Origin: Dasypus novemcinctus
Lineage: Eukaryota > Chordata > Mammalia > Cingulata > Dasypodidae
NCBI RefSeq assembly: GCF_030445035.2
Contig: NC_080676.1
Span: forward strand, 10,206,940 to 10,270,939
Direction: 5' to 3'
Length of the DNA stretch: 64,000 nucleotides
Below, piece by piece: positions 10,825 through 22,789 of the stretch (positions are counted from its first letter, which is position 1; each line of letters begins with the position of its first letter). Below the pieces are notes generated by a model. The model saw only the letters and a program-made list of their open reading frames with translations, did no database searches and had not been told where the DNA came from. Made by a program: the position numbers and the translations under genes.

Positions 10825-11030
10825 AAAACCTACTGAGGGCCTGCTGGGCGGCAGGCCTTTGGAAGCCTCTCCAGCAGTTTCATGGCTTGAATGCTCATCA
10901 CAGTCCTATGAGGTTGGAGCAGCCAGGCTCAGAGAGGTTGAGCAACTGGCCCAAGATCCCCAGCTAGTAATCGATAGAGTCGGGGTCTGAAACACGCAGA
11001 CGGCTGCTAACGCGGGAGCCTTGCACTCCA
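10825..11030 (-). repeat. MIR SINE
   Basis: Inverted MIR: the 'cagagaggttgagcaactgg' and 'cccagctagtaatcgataga' words are the reverse of the MIR core and tRNA parts. Adjacent to the CpG-dense segment. Confidence 0.75.
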
Positions 11031-11059
11031 GACTGTCAGTTATCTCAGGAGCCCCTCTT

Positions 11060-12340
11060 TGGGACCCTCTTTTAGGGGGGGCCCTCTGAACCGCGAATCC
11101 TCCCAGCGGTGCCAGGGAGATGCGTCCTCGCCGCCCGGGAAGGGGCTGGTGGCAACGGCTCAGATCGCAGGCCAGGAGCCAGAGCAGGCCGGGGCGCACC
11201 AGGCAGGCGGGGCCTGCGAGCTCAGTCCCCCGGGGTCTGAGGGCCGCATTCCTCCGAGGTCTGCAAAGGCCACCGCTTAAAGGCGCAGCGGAGCAGCTGG
11301 GCACGAGAACAAAGCGGCCAGGCCCCCCTCGGAGGAAGGAAGGAGCGAGCCCCAGGAAACAGCTGAGAGCGCTAAGCTCAGCTTGTTTTTTTCCCCGGCT
11401 CAACAGTTCTCCTGCCACGGCAAACAAAAGATGTGCATTCTGACTCCCTGGGCTGTTTGGATTGCGCTGTCGCCTGGCTCCGGCGTGTGCTGCGCTGGGG
11501 GAAGCGGCCTCGCGGGCGGTGCTCGCGCTGCTCGCCCGTGCGCCCGGCGGCCGCCGCAGCCGGCGCGGGCCTTCTCCTGCCGCTGCTGTCGCCCCGCCCG
11601 GCTCATCCAACCCAGCCTGCCCGGGCCACCGCAGAGGCCCGAGACCCGCCTTGCGTTTGACCTTGGCATTTCAGGCTGCCAACTTTTCCCGATTTAGGAG
11701 GAGCCGGCGGGCGCGCCGTGCGTGCCGGTTTGACCTTGGAGAGCGCGCGCGCATTTTTCGGGGACTTGTAGGACTATTAAGGGGTGACCGGCGCCCTTTC
11801 AACCCCCCTGAAAGGCGCCCCTCTGGGTCTTCCTTGTTGTCCAGGGCGGCGCCGGGACCACTCAGTGCCGCTCGGTCCCGGGCTCTCCCCCAGGCTCCGC
11901 GGGCTCAGGGATGAGCGACAACTCCAGCGTGAGCGGGAACCAGCACCCAGAGCCGTAAGGGTGGGTAGGCGGGCTGGGATCTTCATCATTTCGGGGTACC
12001 CACCCACCTTCTGCAAGGCGCCAGGTGACCCGCCCAGGGGAGGCGATCCAAGTGCCACGGCTGGGGCAGGCGCCCTTCTCGCTGCCCCTTGCGTGGGCAG
12101 GGGAGCGGGCGCCCACGCTGCCCAGACCGCGTGGCCCGGTGCCTCCCGCGGGGGCGGACTGGGCACGCTTTGCTCGGCCTGACCAGATGTTGTCCGTGTG
12201 AGGCCTCCCAAGGCCGCCGTAAAACCAAAGGCAAACACAAGGAAAGAAGGGAAAAAACCCCACTCGGGGTTGCGAACCCCGGCCCTGGCAATCCTGGTCG
12301 CGTGGACCCAACGAGCCGGCTCTGATGCCACAGAGGCCGG
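11060..12340. promoter_or_regulatory. CpG-dense segment, candidate CpG island
   Basis: CG dinucleotides are frequent throughout, densest at 11460-11770 (gcggccgccgcagccggcgc, gagcgcgcgcgc) and 11840-12180, while nearly all flanking sequence is CpG-poor. Two tgaccttgg words (11660 and 11734), resembling an orphan nuclear-receptor half-site, fall inside. No TATA box, ATG with a recognisable protein, or splice-bounded exon can be assigned. It could be a promoter of a gene or lncRNA lying outside, or an orphan island. Frequency values were judged by eye. Confidence 0.55.
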
Positions 12341-13039
12341 TGCGCGGGGGCCCTTTGTAACCGCAGGAGTTCCAGGGAGCTGGGAGAGGTCAGCCCCCCC
12401 TGCCCCATGCTGCTCGGCTCGCTCCCTCCTCCCACCCCTCTCTGAGCAGGCAGTTCACATGCACAAGACAAATGGCATAAAGGGCAGGCAATTAATTTTT
12501 TCAGCTGGAGGCTGCGCTGGAATGTGGGTGCTTAGACTCTGTGTGAGCCTCTCAGTCCATTCTTCTCCGTGAAATACCTTCGCTCTGGAAGGAGGTGGTG
12601 CCCTTCAAAATTCCAGCACCGGCGTTTTCTCCCAGTAGGGACAAGTGGGAGATTTAGTTCCGAAAATCATTTGGAACAAACCTAAGGCTACCCCGGGTGC
12701 CGCTGCTTCCCACTACTCCAGGCCTGCCAGCTGTTCATTTAGTTCCTCGGGGAGGGAGCAGGGTGGTCCCAGAGCGTGAGGCAGGGTCTGCTGCCCCCCT
12801 CCCAGAAGCCTCGGTGGCCTGGAGCAGCCCAGCCTGCCTGAGGAGAAGAGCCTCACTGGGAGGCTGGAGAGGGGCTGGAGGGAAGCAGGAGCACGCCATC
12901 CCAACCGGCAGGGGGGCATCCTGAGCAAGAATGGACGGGTCCCAGCCCCTGGCAGGCGGCCAAAGGATAAGAAGGGACTCGAGGGAATGCTGAAGGAGAT
13001 TGGGAGGGATAAGGAAAAGTCACTTCACCTACTTCCGTA
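12341..13039. other. Unassigned, repeat-free sequence next to the CpG island
   Basis: I see no repeat family here. It includes caggcaattaattttttcag followed by cagctg-type words, and could hold regulatory DNA; nothing further is supported. Confidence 0.4.
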
Positions 13040-13255
13040 GAGGCAGTATAATGTCGTAGTTAAAAGTGGAGGCCTGTGAACTTTGGATGGGTGACCAGGG
13101 ACGAGATTTCACCTCTCCGGGGTTCAGTTTTCTAATCTGTAAAATGGAAATGAAATAGTAGCTCTCACATAGGATTATTATGAAGATTGAATAAAAATCC
13201 ACGTAAAGCACTTAAGAAGATATTCAGCATGTAAAAAAGCAGTCACCAAGTAGTG
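13040..13255 (+). repeat. MIR SINE
   Basis: Forward MIR order: 'gcagtataatgtcgtagtta', a tgtaaaatggaaatgaaata segment, aggattattatgaagattga and a gcacttaag end. Confidence 0.8.
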
Positions 13256-13796
13256 TCCATTGTTATTTCTCATTTTTCTCCCAGTATGTGCTTCATAATC
13301 CTTTGTTCATGCCTTGTTTGGCAAAGCATGTTGTCCACTTTTATCCTACACCTTCTCCTGAGCAACTGATGTTTATCCAATATCCTGATTAGAGATCTTA
13401 ACCCTTGATGTCACTCGCTTCTGAAACTGTCACACATGGTGCAAGCTCACAATAAATATTGCTGTGTAGAATTTACCCATCACCACTGTCTTTATGTTAG
13501 TTGGATGTTTTTTAAGTCATTACAAATCAAGAATTTACGTGTTCATCTTTTTTTTTCTTAGAATCTTAACATTTAGAATCTTAAACCTTCTCATAGGTTT
13601 AAAAAAACAAGGATAAGTAATATTGATATATCACATTTGCTTAGGTGTGTTCTATAAATTCCAAATAACTAAAATAAATATAAAAATATATTTTCAAATC
13701 TTTTTAGAGTGAAAAGGAATCCAGAGTAATTATTAAATACTCTTGGATTTTCTTTACTCCTCCCACAGATGAATTCACAAATATAAAAACAGATGT
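13256..13796. other. Unassigned AT-rich sequence
   Basis: No recognisable gene or repeat. Several poly-T and poly-A stretches. Confidence 0.4.
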
Positions 13797-13901
13797 GAAA
13801 ACATGGACCGATTCACAAATTTGCGTGTCATCCTGGCCCAGGGGCCATGCTAACCTTCTCTGTATCGTTCCAATTTTAGTACGTGCTGCCGAAGCGAGCA
13901 C
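13797..13901 (-). pseudogene. U6 spliceosomal snRNA pseudogene
   Basis: The minus strand starts gtgctcgcttcggcagcacg, the U6 5' stem-loop. It continues with actaaaattggaacgataca, the ACAGAGA box (acagagaa) and gatgacacgcaaatttgtga, ending near tccatgtttt. About 105 nt against 107 for human U6. There is a 2-nt gap after the 5' stem and several substitutions, including in the catalytic-core region (aggttagcat for agattagcat). Just upstream (beyond 13901) I see no TATA or proximal element, so it is almost certainly a retroposed, silent copy. Confidence 0.92.
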
Positions 13902-14289
13902 AGTTGGATACTGTTGGTGGTTTTTCTTCATGCTTCTCCCGCCCCAGCGGAAGAGGTTGAGCTCAAGAGAAGCTGGACTCAGGAATGTGAAGCTCAACGA
14001 AGAGCTGTGGGAAATTTAGGGAAAGGAGACCCTCAGCCCCTTTCCCAACTCAGCTCCCAAGATGTGGGCAGGCGGGCTGATTCCTTTCAGGTGGGAAATG
14101 GGAGGATCCCATTCTGGGAAACTGACCAGCCTAAGAGAAAAAGTCTACAGATACCCACAGGTGGGGTCTCCGCAACAAACTGCTCAGGGGGATCACAAAT
14201 AGCCAAGATCATTTGTCATTGGAGAAAATCCTCCAAAATGAAAGAGAATACCAAAGCAAAGAGAAGAAAGAAACCTGGAGAAAAAATTA
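13902..14289. other. Unassigned stretch
   Basis: The open frame at 13914-14300 has no recognisable domain and runs into L1 sequence. No feature assigned. Confidence 0.35.
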
Positions 14290-14765
14290 AAAACCTATAA
14301 TTACTATCTTTTGAGATTTAAGAAAAGATTTTGCATGAAACAAGAACAGATGCTCAAAAACAAGGGACATTCAGAGAACAAGAACATTTGGAAATTTAAA
14401 ATATATATGTATAACTATGTTTACAGAACAACATAGATGAATCTCAAAAACATTATGTTAACAAAAGAAGTCAGACACAAATGAATACCCTCCATACAAT
14501 TCCATTTATGTGAAGGTCAAGAACAGACAAAATGAATCTATTGTGATAGATTCAGAAAGTGGTTGCCTGGGCAGTGGAGAGGAGAATTGACTGGGAAGAG
14601 GCAGAAGGTCACTTTCTGGGTGCATGGAAAAGTTCTATATATTGTTTAAGTGGTATTTACGTGGTTTTTGGGTAAATTGTCAAAATTTATTGAACTGAGC
14701 ATGTAAGATCTGTGCACATGACTGTATGTTAGTTATCTGTCATTGAAAAACATTTGTAGAAATGA
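14290..14765 (+). mobile_element. L1 LINE 3' end, old subfamily
   Basis: Contains gatgaatctcaaaaacatta, aagtcagacacaaatgaat, attccatttatgtgaaggtc and 'gtggttgcctgggcagtgga', the ordered words of an old L1 3' end. It is 5'-truncated and diverged. Confidence 0.75.
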
Positions 14766-14997
14766 AGATTTCAGTAGAAGGATTAAGCCTCCAGGTGTAG
14801 CTATCAATTTACAGGAAATGTAGAAAATAGGAACATGTTAAGTGATACCACAGGGAGGCAGTCAGCAAAATCTGACTGGAAAACTCTACAGATTGGTCAG
14901 TTTTTTTCAACAAAAACTTGCCTTGGAAGGAAAAAAAAAAAAAACTACAGAGGAGGAACCTAGATATGTAAAGAGATTTAAAAGACGCACCAGTCAG

Positions 14998-15394
14998 GAA
15001 GCAGATGCGGCTCAAGCTATTGGGCTCCCATCTACCACATAGGAGGTCCAGCATCCGATTTCCAGGGCCTCCTGGTGAAAGCAAGCTGCCCTATGTGGAG
15101 TGCTGACCCGTGCAGCATGCTGGCCCAGGCAGGAGTGCTGGCCCATGTGGAGAGCTGGCACAGCAAGATGACGCAACAGAAAGAGACACAGAGGAGAGAT
15201 GATGAGACACAGCAGACCTGGAAGCTGAGGTGGCACAAGAGATTGAGTGTTTCTCTCCCACTCCAGAAGGTCCCAGGGTCAGTTCCTGGTGCCACCTAAA
15301 GAGAAGACAAGCAGACACAGAAGAACACAGAAAAGACAGCGAGTGCAGGGGGGAGAGGAATAAGTGAATAAAATCTTAAAAAAAAAAAAAAGCA
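14998..15394 (+). mobile_element. DAS-SINE dimer, long-linker type
   Basis: First head at about 14999-15070, a linker with repeated gctggccca words, then a second head at about 15220-15300. It ends with a cagacacagaagaacacag stretch and a taaaatctt(A)14 tail. Same arrangement as the minus-strand copies at 4613 and 60959. Confidence 0.85.
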
Positions 15395-15659
15395 TTTGAA
15401 TCAATCACAATATATGTACTTCATTTAGATACAAATTTAAATAAGCAAACTGTTAAAAAGTTTACTGCATAATTGAGGAAATGTGGACATGTCCAGATAT
15501 TTTATAATACTAGAGAATTATTTTTTCAGTAAGGTAATAGTATTGATGTTGTTTTTTAAAAGTGACCCCATCTTGTAGTAGTACATACTGAAAAACTTAT
15601 ACATGGCATGATATCTACGATGATGTGGGATGAGAGAGTGGGTAAGAATACAGCTGAAA
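15395..15659. other. Unassigned AT-rich stretch
   Basis: Nothing recognised. Confidence 0.35.
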
Positions 15660-17620
15660 CTAGATTGGCTGTGTATTGATAATTATTGGAGCTGGGTGTG
15701 TTAGTTTTGTTATTCTAGTTTCTCTTCTTTTGTATAGGTTTGGAGTGCTCCTTATAAAATATTTTTTAGTAGGAGGGTTGCAAGAAAAAATAGAGGAAGT
15801 CTCCCAGGAAAAAAAACACAAAGAGATGGAAAATGAAGAGAAAGGTAAAAACATAAAGGACAAGTTCAGGATTTCTAAAAAGAAAAAAGAAAATGGAAGG
15901 GAGAAAATATTTGAAGAAAATTCCCCAAGAGTGGCAGCAATAGATTTCTGGATTGAGGGGTGTGCCATCAATGAAAGAAGTCCCACACTAAAGTGCACCA
16001 TTAAGAAAGTTCACCAAGTGCAATGGCAAAAATCAGCAAGGAAGGATGGTCCAATAATGAGCCCTTGATACTGATGACTATGCTTAGGAGCCTGTTTGCC
16101 TGAAACATGAACTAGGCCTAGAGCTGTAGGGTGCCTAAGAGGTACGTCCTGAGACCCTCCATGTTGTTCAAATGTGGCCACTCTCTAAGCAAAACTCAGT
16201 ATGTGGATGTATTACCTTCCCTCCAATGTGGGACATGACTCCTGGGGATGAGCCTCCCTGCTGCTGAGGGATTACTACCAATCACTAACTGGAGAAGCAA
16301 CTAGAAAGAGACCTCGAGTAAAAGAGTCAATTCAGACCAGCAGAATATCTCAACCTACATGTTGGATCAAGTGTTAAAAACTGCTCTTTGACCTTGAATA
16401 TAAGGAGGAAGTGGCAAAGACAAATGAGTTGATATGGCTAAGAGGCTTCCAAAAAGAGTTGGGAGGGCATCAGAAGGGTCTCACTTACACACACCTCAGC
16501 AAGACCCCAGAAAAAGTCAAAGTAGATACAACCCTAGGTACTGGTTCTCCTGAAGGCTATGGAGATCCACAGGGTATATAGGCTTGGCAGATGGATTTGG
16601 AGCTCTGTGCCATGTCAGAGGGCTCTACTTTGGAATTTGTGCTCCTGAGTGTGACAGAGCTGGACTCAGATGTGACTTTTCTACACATGTCTCTTCTGTC
16701 ATTTTTACTGAACCTGTGGTTGGTGCTAGGGATGGTCCATACTCAGGAGATTTGAATGTCTGGACTGCCCATGTGCCAGCTGGGTCCTGAGCCTCAGCAG
16801 AGTGGTGACTCCTACTCTCTGGTTCATTGGTCTTACCCAGGTCAGCTAGAGGTGAAGATGATCAAACACTACACCAGGGAATCAAGAGTGCCTACAACTG
16901 CAAGCAGAGGAATTGCATCCATCATCCGTGTGGAATCTAAGCCTCCTCTTAATCTAGAGGTGGAGAGGACATCACCATCCCAGGGTCCACAGAATGGAGG
17001 AATAGAATATGGACTAGAATGGACTTACTGATATTCTACTATAAAACTATTGTGATGAATAATAGAGGAAATTTTAGCATCGAGGTGGAGAAAGTGGCCA
17101 CAGTAGTTGCTGAGGGCGGGGAGAGGGTAGAAGAGATGTGATGTGGGGGCATTTTTGGGATTTTGAGTTGTCCTTAATGGTATTGCAGGGTCAGATGCTG
17201 GACTTTATATATCCTGCCATAACCCAATGAATGTCCTGGGAGAGAGTGCGAACTACAGGGGAAACTATTATCTGTATAGTGCAGCAGTGCCCAAAAATGT
17301 GTTCACTGAGTGCGATGAGGGTGCCTCAATGATGGGGGAGGTTGTTAATGTGGGAGGAGTGGGGTGAGGGGTGGGGAGTATACAGGAACCTCTTATATTT
17401 TTTAGTGTAACTTTTTTTGGCGATGTATGTATCTTCAAAAAAAAACAATTTACAAAGATGATGTGGTGGGGGGTGGGGAGTGGGTTATATGGGAACCTAT
17501 TATGTTTTTTGGTTTATTTTTATTTTTCAATGTAAAATTCCTTGTGATCTATTAACTTTAATTTTTAAAAACAGAAAAAAAAATAAAGAAAAATTTGAAT
17601 AAAATACAAAAAAAAATTTC
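15660..17620 (+). mobile_element. Long A-tailed interspersed repeat, family not identified
   Basis: A long, largely stop-filled segment ends in A-rich sequence (17575-17620). Its 3' part, 17040-17440, is closely similar to the reverse complement of 41832-42213, so it is repetitive. The last stretch is partly duplicated: the ggtggggag...tatatgggaacc-type end at 17360-17420 recurs at 17465-17530. A lysine-rich open frame (15676-16068) lies at its left end, but I see no conserved domain. It could be a LINE 3' region or an endogenous-retrovirus remnant. I do not assign it. Confidence 0.6.
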
Positions 17621-18059
17621 ATAACAGTGATTATTTGGCCACAAACTTTACGCACCTCCCCATATTCCCTCTACTGCCTCCTTGTCTCTCTCGATGGTGC
17701 CTCATTGCACCCCACCTAAGCTGGAGTGTCCGCTGCCCCACTTCTGGAATCAGATGCAACACCATGCTCCAGGTGTGGGGTCTGGCTTCCTGGGCATCTG
17801 CTGAGGGTCTAGAGACAGTACACCTGGAATTACAACCCAGTTAGGTCCTGAAGTAATGGGAGATGGAGGGAGCAGGGCAGCAGGCCCTCTCTCCCCCACC
17901 TGTGATTCCTCTCTGTGACCCTAACAGAAGGGGCTCTTGTGCCTGATAAAGGAGCAGCCAGCCTGGTAGCACCCAACATCTCAGCCCCTTCCCCCCACCG
18001 CTCCATTATTTTCCCCCAACAGTCAATTATAAAAGTTTTCAAAAATACAACAAACACCT
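17621..18059. other. Unassigned stretch
   Basis: No repeat or gene recognised. Confidence 0.35.
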
Positions 18060-18475
18060 GTATAGCCATTACCCGTTAACATTTTTAGCAGCTTTATGGT
18101 GTAGCAGCTTATAATATAAATATCATAAAATTCACCAATTTATAGTATACAGTTAAACGGTTTTTTAGTATATTAACAGAGTTGTGCAAACATTATAATC
18201 TAATTTTAGAACATTTTCATCACCCCCCAAAAAAATCCTGCACCCATTAGCAGTCAGTCTCCATTCTCCTCCCCCAGCCCTAAGACACCAAAAATCTACT
18301 TTTTATCTCTGTGGATTTGCCTATCCTGGAGATTTCATTATAATGGAGTCATATAACATTTGGTCTTTTGTGGTTTAACATAAAGTTTTTGAGGCTCTTC
18401 TGTGCTATAGTATGCCTCAGTATTTTATTTCTTTTTATTGCTGAACAATATTCCATTGAGTACTATTTTCATTTT
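18060..18475 (-). mobile_element. L1 LINE 3' end, minus orientation
   Basis: Read in reverse it carries the L1 3' order: 'ggaatattgttcagcaataa' and 'gttatatgactccattataa', then the 3' UTR seen as gttgtgcaaacattataatc and aacattttcatcacccccc. Confidence 0.75.
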
Positions 18476-19664
18476 ATTGGACTTGCTTTATTGCGTATCT
18501 ATCCATCCCTCTACCCATCCCCTAGTCCATCTTCTGTCTTTCGTGTATCTCTGTGTAAGTTCATTCTCTTTTCCCCTAGCCCTCAGCTTGGGTGCCTCAT
18601 GAATAAGACTCATAGCACAGGGCCAACCTAAGTGCAGAGGAGGGAGGTAGTGCATTTGAGCTTCCTGGCTCTTGTGTAGAGGGAGGAAAAAGGGGGACTG
18701 GGAATGGATTTTGCCATCTTGGTGTATAGGGTTTCTCAATCTCATCCACCTCTCCCCTTCCTGCCTTCCCTTCCGCCATTGCGTCCCACAGATCCTATAT
18801 TCCAGAAGTGCAAAGATCCTTTAAACACCCCACAATTTTCCTGACTCCATCTCTTGCACGTGCTTATTACCTGGATATCCTTCTTGGCATGACAGAGTCT
18901 TCCCTCATGATTCATCGCAGCTGTTGCTCTACAGTGAAGTATCCTCAACACACACACACATCCAGCTGGGCCCCTGCACTTGCTTCACATCCCCATTATG
19001 GCATTACCCTACTTTATTGAATTACATTAAATTTAATTACATTAAAAATATTTCACCAGTGTTTAAAGCAAAGGCAGGGACCAGCCCTTATGTGTCTTTG
19101 TATCCCTGGAACTCACTGCAGGGCATGGCATGTTGTTTGCCACCATCTTCTCTCTTGTTTATTTAACAAACATTTCTTGGGCATCCACCAAGCGAGCCCT
19201 GCGGTCAGTGCCTTGGTTTGGATACAGAGATGAATAATACTATATCCTGGACCTCAGAGGAGCCTACATGATTCTTTTGTCTCAGGAAATGCTAAACTGG
19301 ACAAGATTCCAAGACAACAGATGTCAGCCGAGACTGTCTCAGGCAAAGTGAAATAGATGGTCACCCAAATTATATACACTGAAATATACGGTCACCAAAT
19401 TATATAGCAGCTTCCACGAAAACAGCAGTGCTTTGCTGACTCATGCCCAGCTTGTCAGACCCAGTCACTTCCAGAATTTTCTTGCACAGGCTAATTACTC
19501 CTCATTAGTGCTTGGGTCACTTATGTTTCTTCACCGTTGTTACTCATGTAGAAATCATCCATAAAACTTAATATTCCCAACACATTATATGCACATAAAA
19601 CATACACTTAGGCAATTAGAAGTCATCTCCTAATGAATAGCTAAAACACTTCCAAACCACTTTT
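18476..19664. other. Unassigned sequence
   Basis: 19150-19280 (ttaacaaacatttcttgggc, 'atgaataatactatatcctg') may be an ancient repeat. A short (CA)n lies at 18949-18960. No gene is supported. Confidence 0.4.
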
Positions 19665-20073
19665 CTTTTTTTCAGATTTATTTTTTATTTATCCCTCCCC
19701 CCCCCCAGTTGTCTGCTCTTCTGTGTCCATTTGCTGTGTGTTCTTCTGTGACCCCTTCTATCCTTATCAGTGGCATCAGGAATCTGTGTCTCTTTTCATT
19801 GCGTCATCTTGTTGTGTCAGCTCTCGGTGTATGCAGTGCCATTCCTGGGCAGGCTGTACTTTCTGTCGTGCTGGGCGGCTCTTTACAGGGCACACTCCCT
19901 GCGCGTGGGGCTCCCCTACACGGGGGACACCCCTGCGTGGCAGGGCACTCCTTGCGCGCATCAGCACTGCGCATGGGCCAGCTCCACACGAGTCAAGGAG
20001 GCTGGGGATTTGAACCGCGGACCTCCCATGTGGTAGACGGACGCCCTATCCATTGGGCCAAGTCCGCTTCCTT
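19665..20073 (-). mobile_element. DAS-SINE, chimeric type, with target duplication
   Basis: Complete minus-strand copy. T-rich tail on the left, head on the right ending ccaagtccgcttcc. A perfect 10-bp duplication aaccactttt lies at 19655-19664 and 20074-20083. Confidence 0.93.
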
Positions 20074-20159
20074 AACCACTTTTGATATATGATAAATTCA
20101 TGGTTGCAATCAGTGTGTAGAGACAATTAAATGTACACAATTTCTTGGGATTAACAAGA

Positions 20160-20405
20160 TTCCAGTCCATTGTCTTTAATGATGGGTATTTGGGTGTTTC
20201 CAGATTGTGGCCATTTTGAGTAATGGATATGTGAACATCTCAGTATAAATCCTTTTTTCTTCATTTTGATTTATTTCTTTGAGGTAAATACTCCAAAGTT
20301 AACTAAACTGGTTGAAGGACACGGAAAGTTTGATATCTCTTATTTTCCATTTTCTCTATGTCATATTGCTCTCCTAAACATCTGATTCAATTTGCAGGAC
20401 ATATT
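20160..20405 (-). mobile_element. Old L1 fragment
   Basis: The 'gatgggtatttgggtgtttc' and 'atttgaggtaaatactcc' type words correspond to an inverted L1 ORF2 tail. Strongly diverged. Confidence 0.5.
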
Positions 20406-21119
20406 TATCTGTATTCTACATCTCTGACAAAATGTTACATTATCATTTTATGGATTAATAGAAGTTTATTGTCATTTTAGGGTGTCCGCATTTTTAATTG
20501 ATCATACTTTAACTAAAAGCAACTGTAGTTTTTTGAAAATGTTATAAATACATACTTTATAATCACAAGGCATATAGTAGGTATCTATTAAAATTTGTTG
20601 AATGAATGTATTAAAATTATACGCATCTAGTTCTCTATCGTATGTGACTGGAAACAGAAAGTGCTTTAGAAGTCCTAGAGACATCTACTTGAACTGTTCA
20701 TCCTAAAGATGAGGTGATGAGACCAAGAGAGTGTAAGTGATTTTCCCACTCCAAGGCCAGCCACCTCTGTCCCTCTTATAATGCACCCCAGCCAACTCTT
20801 CTTTATACCTCACTGACCAGAATGAATCACACAGTCTCCCCTGGCTGCACCAGAGAATGCTGGGAAAGCAAGGAATAGAATAGACACACTGCCACCCCAA
20901 ACAAAATTTGGATAGATTTCAAAAAATATAAGAAAAAGTTCAGTAGAAAGTATCTAAAGCAAAGAACCCTAAAAGAAGAGGTCAGATTCCAACATGGTAA
21001 ATTCACAGCAGAAGCAAAAGACATGTGCTGACTTTTCTTGGCTAAGAAAGTGGAGCAATACTTAGGAAGTGGTTAAACTACCATCTAACAGAGATGTTTA
21101 CTGTCAGCATTATCCACAA
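20406..21119. other. Unassigned sequence with possible MIR pieces
   Basis: 20565-20620 (catatagtaggtatctatta, 'aatgaatg') and 20695-20765 could be MIR remnants. Nothing else is recognised. Confidence 0.35.
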
Positions 21120-21518
21120 TGATTTGGAGAATCCTATTGATTCATGACAAAGCCTTGGAATTATACACTGCTTTTATTTTCATAATATTATCTTCATATT
21201 ATTTGGCTAAGTATTTCCAATAATTTCAAACACTGTGGGCATTTGATATGGAACAATCTCCAAGATATATTTTAAAGTGGAAAAATGAGGTGCAAATCAG
21301 TATGCATTTAAAAAGGGAGAGAGAAAATATATCATTTAAGCAGTTGCATACAAAATATTTCAAGGAGAGTAGACAAGGAATTTATAGGATTGATTGCCTT
21401 TTAGGAAGGGGAATATGGGGAAACATGGAGCTATGGTACAGGGATGCAAATTATTTTTTTCTACTATATTCTTTTCTGTCTTTTCAATTTTAATCATGTG
21501 AATAAATTACCTATTCAA
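21120..21518 (+). mobile_element. L1 LINE 3' end
   Basis: Contains atggaacaatctccaagata, ttaaagtggaaaaatgaggt and the terminal tcatgtgaataaattaccta with ttcaaaa, the ordered 3' end of an older L1M-type element. Confidence 0.75.
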
Positions 21519-21529
21519 AATTAAATATA

Positions 21530-21901
21530 GGGAAACGGACTTTGGCCCAGTGGTTAGGGCGTCCGTCTACCACATGGGAAGTCCCCGGTTCAAGCCCCAG
21601 GCCTCCTTGACCCGTGTGGAGCTGGCCCATGCGCAGTGTTGATGCGCGCAAGGACTGCCGTGCTACACGGGGTGTCCCCCGCGGAGGGGAGCCCCACGCG
21701 CAAGGAGTGCACCCATAAGGAGAGCCGCCCAGCGCGAAGGAGGGAGCAGCCTGCCCGAGGAATGGCGCCACCCACACTTCCTGTGCTGCTGATGACAACA
21801 AAAGCGGACAAAGAAACAAGACACAGCAAAAAGACACAGAAAACAGACAACCGGGGGAGGGGAGGGGAATTAAATAAATAAAAATAAATCTTAAAAAAAA
21901 A
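21530..21901 (+). mobile_element. DAS-SINE, chimeric type, with target duplication
   Basis: Complete copy. The target duplication aattaaatata is at 21519-21529 and 21902-21912. Its body has a short gap relative to the other copies. Confidence 0.92.
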
Positions 21902-21911
21902 AATTAAATAT

Positions 21912-22512
21912 AAGTACACTAGTAATGAGCAATCTGAGGGGAGAATTAAGAAAAAAATTCCTTTTGTAATAGCAGCTGAAAGAATCAAATATCCAGGAAT
22001 AAATTTAACCAAGGATGTAAAGGACATATACATGGAAAACTACTCAACTTTCCTAAAAGAAATCGAAGAAGACCTAAAGCAACGTAAGGACATTCCATGC
22101 TCATGGATTGGAAGACTATCGTCAAGATGTCAACTTTACCCAAAATAATTACAGAGTGAATGTAATCCCAATCGAAATTCCAACAGGCTTATTTGCAGAA
22201 ATGGAAAAGTCATTCATCAAATTCATCTGGAAGGGTAAAGGGCCCCAAATAGCCAAAAACATCTTGAAAAAGAAGAACAAAGTTGCAGGACACACATTCC
22301 CTGACTTTAAAACTTATTTTAAAGCTACAGTGGTCAAAAGAGCATGGCACTGGTACAAGGATAGATATATAGACCAGTGGAATTGAATTGAGTTCTGAAA
22401 TAGACCCTCACATCTATGGCCAACTGATTTTTCACAAGGCTGCCAAGTCCACTCAATTGGAAAATTCTCTTCAACAAATGGTGCTGGGAGAACTGGATAT
22501 TCATATACAAAA
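21912..22512 (+). mobile_element. L1 LINE ORF2 fragment
   Basis: Decodes to fragments of L1 reverse-transcriptase ORF2 just beyond the catalytic region, with DNA words such as gaatcaaatatccaggaata, 'caatcgaaattccaacaggc' and tctggaagggtaaagggccc. The frame is broken, for instance near 22110. Both ends are truncated. The last recognisable word is tgctgggagaactggatatt. Confidence 0.88.
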
Positions 22513-22789
22513 AATTTTATTCTCCATTGCCATTTTCTATATTTACTGTACAAGCAAAAAAAAAGAAACATTGTTTTAAATTGATTAACTGCAATTTTGT
22601 TACATGAAGTTTCTGCCTTTGATTCCACTAACAGATCATTTGGACGGGATTTAATGAATATTAAAATAAACCGTAAATTCCAGTTTTTATTGCTTTTCCC
22701 ACATTCCTCCCTAGGCCCACTTTTCTCACTAACTCTGGCCAGGATTTTGATGTGCTAATTTGTCTTCCTTGGTTTAATTAATAAATAAT
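22513..22789. other. Unassigned AT-rich insert between L1 pieces
   Basis: Does not read as L1 on either strand. Possibly an insertion or a rearrangement within the L1. Confidence 0.4.

Noticed and set aside
10906..12471. Several 130-234-codon frames on both strands
   Set aside because: All three registers on both strands are open because the segment is GC- and CpG-rich. No homology or composition supports coding.
15676..16068. 130-codon lysine-rich frame
   Set aside because: It has an N-terminal hydrophobic stretch but lies in an apparent repeat, and no domain is recognised. Kept only as part of the unidentified repeat.
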